The notes under the pieces are model-generated. The model had not been told where the DNA came from, made no database searches, and worked only from the letters and a program-made list of their open reading frames with translations. Below, in pieces: positions 58,485 to 64,000 of a stretch of DNA of 64,000 nucleotides. The DNA lies in NCBI GenBank assembly GCA_026874595.1, contig CM049318.1:47286456-47350455 (forward strand), in the 5' to 3' direction. Source of the stretch: Sipunculus nudus (taxonomy: Eukaryota; Annelida; Sipuncula; Golfingiida; Sipunculidae). Both the position numbers and the translations under genes were made by a program. Position 1 is the first letter of the stretch, and every line of letters starts with the position of its first letter.

Positions 58485-58780
58485 GTTACATCAGTGACGA
58501 GCATAGTATGTGTATAACACAAGCGGACAGTACATCAGTGACGAGCTGAGTATGTACATAACACCAGCGGACGGTACATCAGTGACGAGCTAAGAATGTA
58601 TATAACACTAGCGACGGTACATCAGTGAGGAGTTTGGTATGTATATAACACCAGTGGACGGTACATCAGTGTATATAACACCAGTGGACGGTACATCAGT
58701 GTATATAACATCAGTGGACGGTACATCAGTGACGAGCTTAATATGTATATAACACCAGTGACGAGCTTAGTATGTACGTT
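58485..58780. repeat. ~44-bp minisatellite
   Basis: About seven copies of ACGGTACATCAGTGACGAGC then TTAGTATGTATATAACACCAGTGG. Central copies lack the GACGAGC half, giving ~29-bp units. Confidence 0.9.
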
Positions 58781-61231
58781 CTTAGCCGCACACACGTTTT
58801 GCAAGACTGATCAACTGCTATAGCAAAGCAAAACCTGTGGGTCCATACACCCACGAGACAGGCACATCACGGCAGTTATGTCTAATCCGCTCTGATCATG
58901 GTCAGCTCTGAGGGACAGGATCTTGCTTTTTTGCGAGCCCCGCCATCATTCAGTGAACATCGTGATCAATAGCAAGTCCAGATACGGGTACAAAACCAAT
59001 AAGGGCCAACTTACGTAACCTGGGGATGAAGATCGAATCAAGAGATGTTGAAATACCATTGCTCATAAGTAAATATCGTACATCCCTAGATTTCTCCATA
59101 GTCGCATGTATCTTTAAAACCGTATACAATTGTTGTTAATATCGTACAGTGACCAAGGGTCACAAGTGATGACTGGCTAGTCATATCATGGACTGAACTG
59201 TGGCCTTTAAGTTGAAAAAGGTCAGAGAAAAACAAGCCGACTGGTCTCATTAACTTCGTACATTGATACACAGATAAATAAACCCCCTAAAAAATGTCTA
59301 TATTTGTCTTGATCTAGATCTGTACATAAGTGATCGTGATAATTGTTTCCGTTCTTATTGTTAAATCATTATCTATCGACCCCATGAAGATACGTCCCTG
59401 GTAGTCCAGCGGAAGAGCTCCATATGTAAATAAAATAAGAATTATGCAAAATAGGAAGGAAGCATGAAACTTTGCATAATAGTTCTCCAATCCATACTTA
59501 ATCTTTTCAGATATAAAGCAAAACGGAATTTACACTGTCCTGTCTCAAAATCTAAGATGGGGACCAAGATGTCACCGAAAACAACATCAATAAATCCTGT
59601 TATATTTTCCTGGAATGCATCGTTACTGCACTATTTCCATGATTTTTTTGTACAGAAATTCATTCATAAAAATGTCAAGTCTCTATAAAGGAATTAATTC
59701 TGGTTATGTGGATATTGAAATTACCCTTATTTTTATCCAATTCTGTCCCTTTACCAGCACATCGAAAAGGTAAATATTATTGGTTAAAACTGCTGGCATG
59801 CGTTGTGATAGTGAAACTGTCATCTATATGCTTTGATAGGTTCGTCTGTTTTGTCATGCATTTCGATGCTTGAGATAATTTTAATGTAGCAATATTTATG
59901 AGTTCTTTTTAATTTTCCTTTATACACATGCTAACAAATGTTAAAAATTAAATTTATTTTGCATAGGTGATGGATGCAAGAAACTTTGATGTCCTTTCTG
60001 GCATCAATTAGTAAAATAATCAGGACCATGATAAAGTGATGGTTAATTAGACGTGGTCGCTGTATCGAATGGTTCGTTAGGCGAGGTTTTACTGTAAAAA
60101 AAAACAAGATTAGAATAACATTTTATTTATTCCATATATATTATTTTTTAAATATCCATTTATGTCACATTAACATAAAATAACATGTTTTATGTCATCA
60201 CAATTACCCATTTAACTTCATTCTGGCTCTTAAAGTCATATAGTGGGACAAATATTACACATACTAATCAAAAGTAAGTACTTAACCGTACAAGCCATCA
60301 TGCTCACAGCTGGTAATTGTGATTGAAGACGCCCTTTGTTACTCACATTAGAACATTTTTATAAGGCTTAGTCCTTGTCACAAGATCTAGACGTGCATCA
60401 GTTACACATTCATTATGGTATGACTGTTAATTTGAATGCACATGAGACCGGTTTTGAGCAAAATTGTTCAAGATTTCCTTATTATTTAATTTTGTGAGAT
60501 GCTCCGTTTTGTTCCATAGCGTGTTTCCAGCAACCTTTATCTTTGATAAGGACTGGTGTTGCCCGAGGGGCCTCAAGAGTAGATGGTTCTGCCTACCTTA
60601 AATAATGTCCTTTTAACATATTTGACATATCTGTTGTGATTTACCGCAATCAGCAGTAGTTATCATATGGTTAAGATCTGATATCTTTTCCACAACTGTA
60701 TTTTTAACAATATTTAGCTTGAAGAGGTTGCCCTGGAACTGGAAATAAAACAATACCATATCACCTGTCTAGTACTCTCTTTTATATGCCTTCTTTTCAC
60801 ACCATAGTTTAATTTTTCTTTGTCTCTTCTTTTAAAAGCCGTTGAGCAATTTCATTTGCCTATTTACGTTGTACTTGTTGTACATAATTGAATAAATTGT
60901 GTTACGAAGACAAATTGCTCCGGGAAAATACTGGGCCGATCCGGGATTCGAACCCATGTCGGTGGCGCTTTTATGTCACCCAGTAACAATTGCTCCGACT
61001 ATTCTACTTTGACCAGCTGTCTTTTACAACAGCCAGGGAACATTTTATACGATGCCCCAAAACTAGTTCAAAGTTCCAAATCCTAAACTCTCTTGTACAG
61101 CCATTCTGCCAGCAAATTAGAACAAAAGTAACCCTTCATCCTACTGTTTCCCCGTGGCTCTTTAGAATTTGGTGAAATCGTTTTGGAGCTCCCTATCTTG
61201 GTGGTGTAGCATAGGCGGCGAAACCGGGGGG
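58781..61231. other. Intergenic, mostly unassigned
   Basis: No gene recognised. A tRNA-like B-box lies on the - strand at 60943-60955 (separate entry). Confidence 0.45.
60935..61000 (-). repeat. Possible tRNA-derived element
   Basis: On the - strand, GGGTTCGAATCCCGG is a perfect Pol III B-box context, but no paired acceptor stem or good A-box is visible. Confidence 0.3.
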
Positions 61232-61358
61232 CTGGCACTCCTTATGTTTTCCTATCATGTTATTGGGGGGCGCCCCCCAACCCCCCACCCCCATATCGCA
61301 CATTTGAGGGGGGAGGGGCGCCCCCTATGACATGGTGGGAAAACATAAGGAGTACCAG
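61232..61358. repeat. GC-rich inverted repeat (hairpin)
   Basis: Left arm 61232-61277 (CTGGCACTCCTTATGTTTTC ... GGGGGGCGCCCCCC) and right arm 61313-61358 (GGGGCGCCCCC ... GAAAACATAAGGAGTACCAG) pair over about 46 bp with few mismatches, around a C-rich then T/G loop. Confidence 0.85.
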
Positions 61359-61439
61359 TATTTCTCAGTACAGTTAGTTACTTCTCCTGTATAAGACTGT
61401 AATAGACTACCCCTCCCCATATCAACCCCGTTAGTGCGT

Positions 61440-61442
61440 ATA

Positions 61443-61514
<72 letters not shown>
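61440..61514. repeat. (ATT)n/(TA)n compound microsatellite
   Basis: ATT repeats followed by TA repeats. A G13 tract (61529-61541) and a C15 tract (61626-61640) flank an AT-rich core just downstream and are mutually complementary. Confidence 0.95.
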
Positions 61515-61516
<2 letters not shown>

Positions 61517-61640
61517 GGCTGTAGCCTCGGGGGGGGGGGGAGATTTGAGGTGAAAAAAATATTGCTAAATTGATATATTCCTTTTTTTTAAATTTTTTCT
61601 AAGTAAGTATATGTCTACTTTTGCCCCCCCCCCCCCCTCC

Positions 61641-62964
61641 CATGAATATTTCGTTTCGACACCAATGTGTAGTCTCGGTTTTGGGGCATGATGCTTAATT
61701 CTGTCATAACTTCATTGAATATGTTTGACATAACGAATCATGGTCCGTTTGAATAATTTTGAACGAACCGAAGGTTGTTAAGCATTTGACCAAAGCTTCT
61801 ACATTTTTTATATATATTTATAGAATACATTGATGCACTTTTTCTCAGTAGGAGATTGGTGTCTGGGCCTGAACTTTTGCATGGTGTTTCCATCTGTAGA
61901 TCTGTTTTTGGTGACAGTTGCACATATATGAGGATTTTAATTGGCATCACTGATGTCACAAATTTGGAGTCATGTCATGCCAGGAACATTGCATGCTTTA
62001 CCATTGCTCTTTTATTTTGCGGATACACGTAGTCCCTTGTCGACTACCCGTATTCTAGTTATTCAACTGTTTACCTGCTAGATGTTACTTGTTAACAAGC
62101 AATGGGTTTGTAAATATATGCCAGGTCTTTATATTATCGCCCAGTAATGAAGACGGATTTCCTGTGGTTTGATATTCCCCATAATTATAATGCGTATATA
62201 TTAAATAGATAATAATACAACTGATATACCAGGAAAAGTGAATGTAAGGTAAGATCGCAAAAAGGAACCCCCACGAATCAATGATTATGTAAAAATCGCG
62301 AAAATTTAACCCTGCTAATATGAAGCACACCAAGGTAATCTTGGAACAAGCGCATGCATCCATAAGCTCCATCTACAAGGATGTTCATTCTGTAAATATA
62401 GGATGTTGTAAATAAAACAATTGAACTTTCCTTGGTGTTTCTTTCGACATGATGTAACGTATGAGGACCCTTATATATAAGTAAGAAAACAGGTTCTCAT
62501 TGATGCGCCATTATTCATTTTAAAGGAAACAAAATGCGCTAATACATTTATCGACTTCTCTGATAGATTACGTTTTAACAGATTATTTATTTGTGCATTT
62601 AAAAGAGTGCGAGATAGTGAACTTTCTATACTTTTTGCGTATTTTTCTTAATCTATATAAGTAATATTTCCGATACGTCTCTTGTTTAAAATTTTATCAA
62701 ATTTGTGATTTTACCTCCCCCGTGTGGAACAATTTGTAAAGTTTTCAACCTGCCTTCACATGCATCTCTGGAAAATTGTATTTCAACTATTAAGTTTCAT
62801 TAATACAAAATACTCACATACTTATAAGTCTTTCCCTTCTTATATAATTACTGCCTTCCTCGCCTGGCGGGAATTGCATTCTCAGTTTAATCCGTACTGG
62901 TTGAACTCTCGTTGTCATGCTAGCTTGGGGCTTTCTCGCCTGGCCGAGCCGGGTCGGGCTCATG
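61641..62964. other. Intergenic up to the LTR
   Basis: No gene recognised; the 93-codon frame at 62724-63005 runs into the proposed LTR and has no family features. Confidence 0.4.
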
Positions 62965-63344
62965 TGTCGACCCTGGTATGTAGAGACACAGCGATGTTTT
63001 TCTAGATAATTCCTGTAACGTGTGTACTGTGTTAGATTCTTTAGATTGTTCGAGAAATGGAAGCTTCTCGGCTTTGGGTGAGAAGTTATAAATAGGGGGC
63101 TATGTTTTAGAGCCGAGAGAGAGGTGAGAGAATATTCCAGCGGACGGAAGCAAGTTAGTCAGTGTGTGGGACCTATCCGATTATCAAGTAATTTCAGGGA
63201 TTCTATTATTACTAACTCAATGTAATTTAATGCTGCCTGCCTCAAATTTACTTTCATGATTGTTACAATAGCTTTACATTGGACTGTTATTCATGTGAAC
63301 TGTTCGCCAGGTTTATACATTTTAAAGGACTTATCACTGTGACA
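62965..63344 (+). mobile_element. Candidate 5' LTR of an LTR retrotransposon
   Basis: The segment starts TGTCGACC and ends GTGACA (TGTC...GACA), about 380 bp. It holds a TATA box, TATAAATA, at 63088-63095. It is followed after 1 bp by TGGTGGTATCCAGG, positioned like a primer-binding site. A gag-like frame starts about 300 bp downstream. The right LTR lies outside the window, so the borders are inferred. Confidence 0.6.
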
Positions 63345-63647
63345 GTGGTGGTATCCAGGTAATGTGCTCTTTGTTTATTTTACTGTGTGATTGTATTGAT
63401 TTGTTGTTATACCGCTGTTATACTGTGTAATTGTATTGATTTAGTGTATTGTAATGTTAGGGTTGTTTTAAGAAGAAATTATAGTTAATTTTAACGAAAA
63501 ACCTCTGACTTCTTTATTCATTTCCCTAGACATTTCACGCGACACATTGTTTTATCATACATTGTTTACAAGATTACATACTCATTACAATACATCGTTT
63601 ACAGGATTTATCTCAGTGGTTTTTTGTTATTGTTTTAACATCTTAAC

Positions 63648-64000
63648 ATGGCAGATTTCAAACCTGAGAAATTTGTTTACGATCCCGACCCTTATCAACT
63701 TGAACGGTTGACAAAGGAACAGTTGTTGTGTTTGGGACAACACTTAGGGCTAAGTGTGAAAAGAGCTTTGAGAAAGCCTGATATCATTGCTAAAATCATG
63801 CAGGATCTAGTTAGTAAAGGTTTAATTGATGAGAGTGAAGTTGAAACATAAAAAAATGACAGCCTTTCTATGCAATTAGAATTTAAAAAGTTGGAAATGC
63901 AACATGAGCTAGCATTAAAGGAGAGGGAGGAACATGAAAGGTTCGAAAGAGAAAGACTAGAAAAAGAAATAGAAACAGAAAGACTAGAAAAAGAAAAAGA
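63648..64000 (+). pseudogene. Gag-like N-terminal frame of an LTR retrotransposon, truncated by window end
   Basis: ATG at 63648 opens MADFKPEKFVYDPDPYQLER, then a SAP-like helical segment (LTKEQLLCLGQHLGLSVKRA) seen at the start of many Ty3/Gypsy-type Gag polyproteins in aquatic invertebrates. An in-frame TAA stands at 63849-63851. The same frame continues open to the window end with a strongly charged Glu/Arg/Lys coiled coil. The stop may be an inactivating mutation or, less likely, a readthrough site. Confidence 0.6.

Noticed and set aside
902..58780. Could any array be a CRISPR?
   Set aside because: Arrays are contiguous units without unique spacers, in a eukaryotic intron-rich context.

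Overview
The window reads as a metazoan nuclear genome, most likely a mollusc (a bivalve is my best guess). It is AT-rich and intron-rich, full of minisatellites, TA microsatellites, MITE-like elements, LINE remnants and poly-G tracts, with only a small fraction coding. The mollusc assignment is inference from the repeat style and from the divergent nicotinic-type receptor genes; nothing in the sequence proves a species.

Two real protein-coding genes can be rebuilt exon by exon. Both are cation-type Cys-loop receptor (nicotinic acetylcholine receptor-like) subunits, and they lie tail to tail. Gene A is on the + strand, with exons at 6124-6168, 16430-16539, 18078-18616 and 21353-21900; its signal-peptide and first extracellular exons are not in the window. 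Gene B is on the - strand and complete, with eight coding exons from about 50731 down to 36031. All splice phases agree. The diagnostic 45-bp and 110-bp exons of nicotinic receptor genes occur in both. Gene A's 539-bp exon equals the sum of gene B's 228-bp and 311-bp exons, so one intron was lost in A or gained in B. Gene B also uses a GC-AG intron. Both proteins keep the Cys-loop, the vicinal cysteines, loop-B Trp and a cation-selective pore, but have lost several aromatic residues of the acetylcholine site.

Layout: 1-6.1 kb, a split 36-bp minisatellite and unassigned DNA; 6.1-21.9 kb, gene A, whose introns hold 37-, 38-, 41- and 67-bp arrays, a large fold-back element and two terminal-inverted-repeat elements; 22-36 kb, intergenic DNA with a pearl/Helentron-like tandem element, a ~280-bp higher-order array, a dead LINE reverse-transcriptase fragment and a 36-bp array; 36-50.7 kb, gene B, whose introns hold 27-, 34-, 41-, 45-bp arrays, a LINE endonuclease fragment and an inverted-repeat element enclosing a minisatellite; 50.7-62.9 kb, intergenic DNA with 21-, 51- and 44-bp arrays and an AT-rich family of inverted/direct repeats; 62.9-64 kb, the 5' end of an LTR retrotransposon (LTR, primer-binding-like site, start of a gag-like frame).

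Functionally, A and B would each contribute a subunit to a pentameric ligand-gated cation channel at the cell surface. Their adjacency and similarity fit local duplication within an expanded receptor family. No rRNA, functional tRNA or CRISPR was seen.
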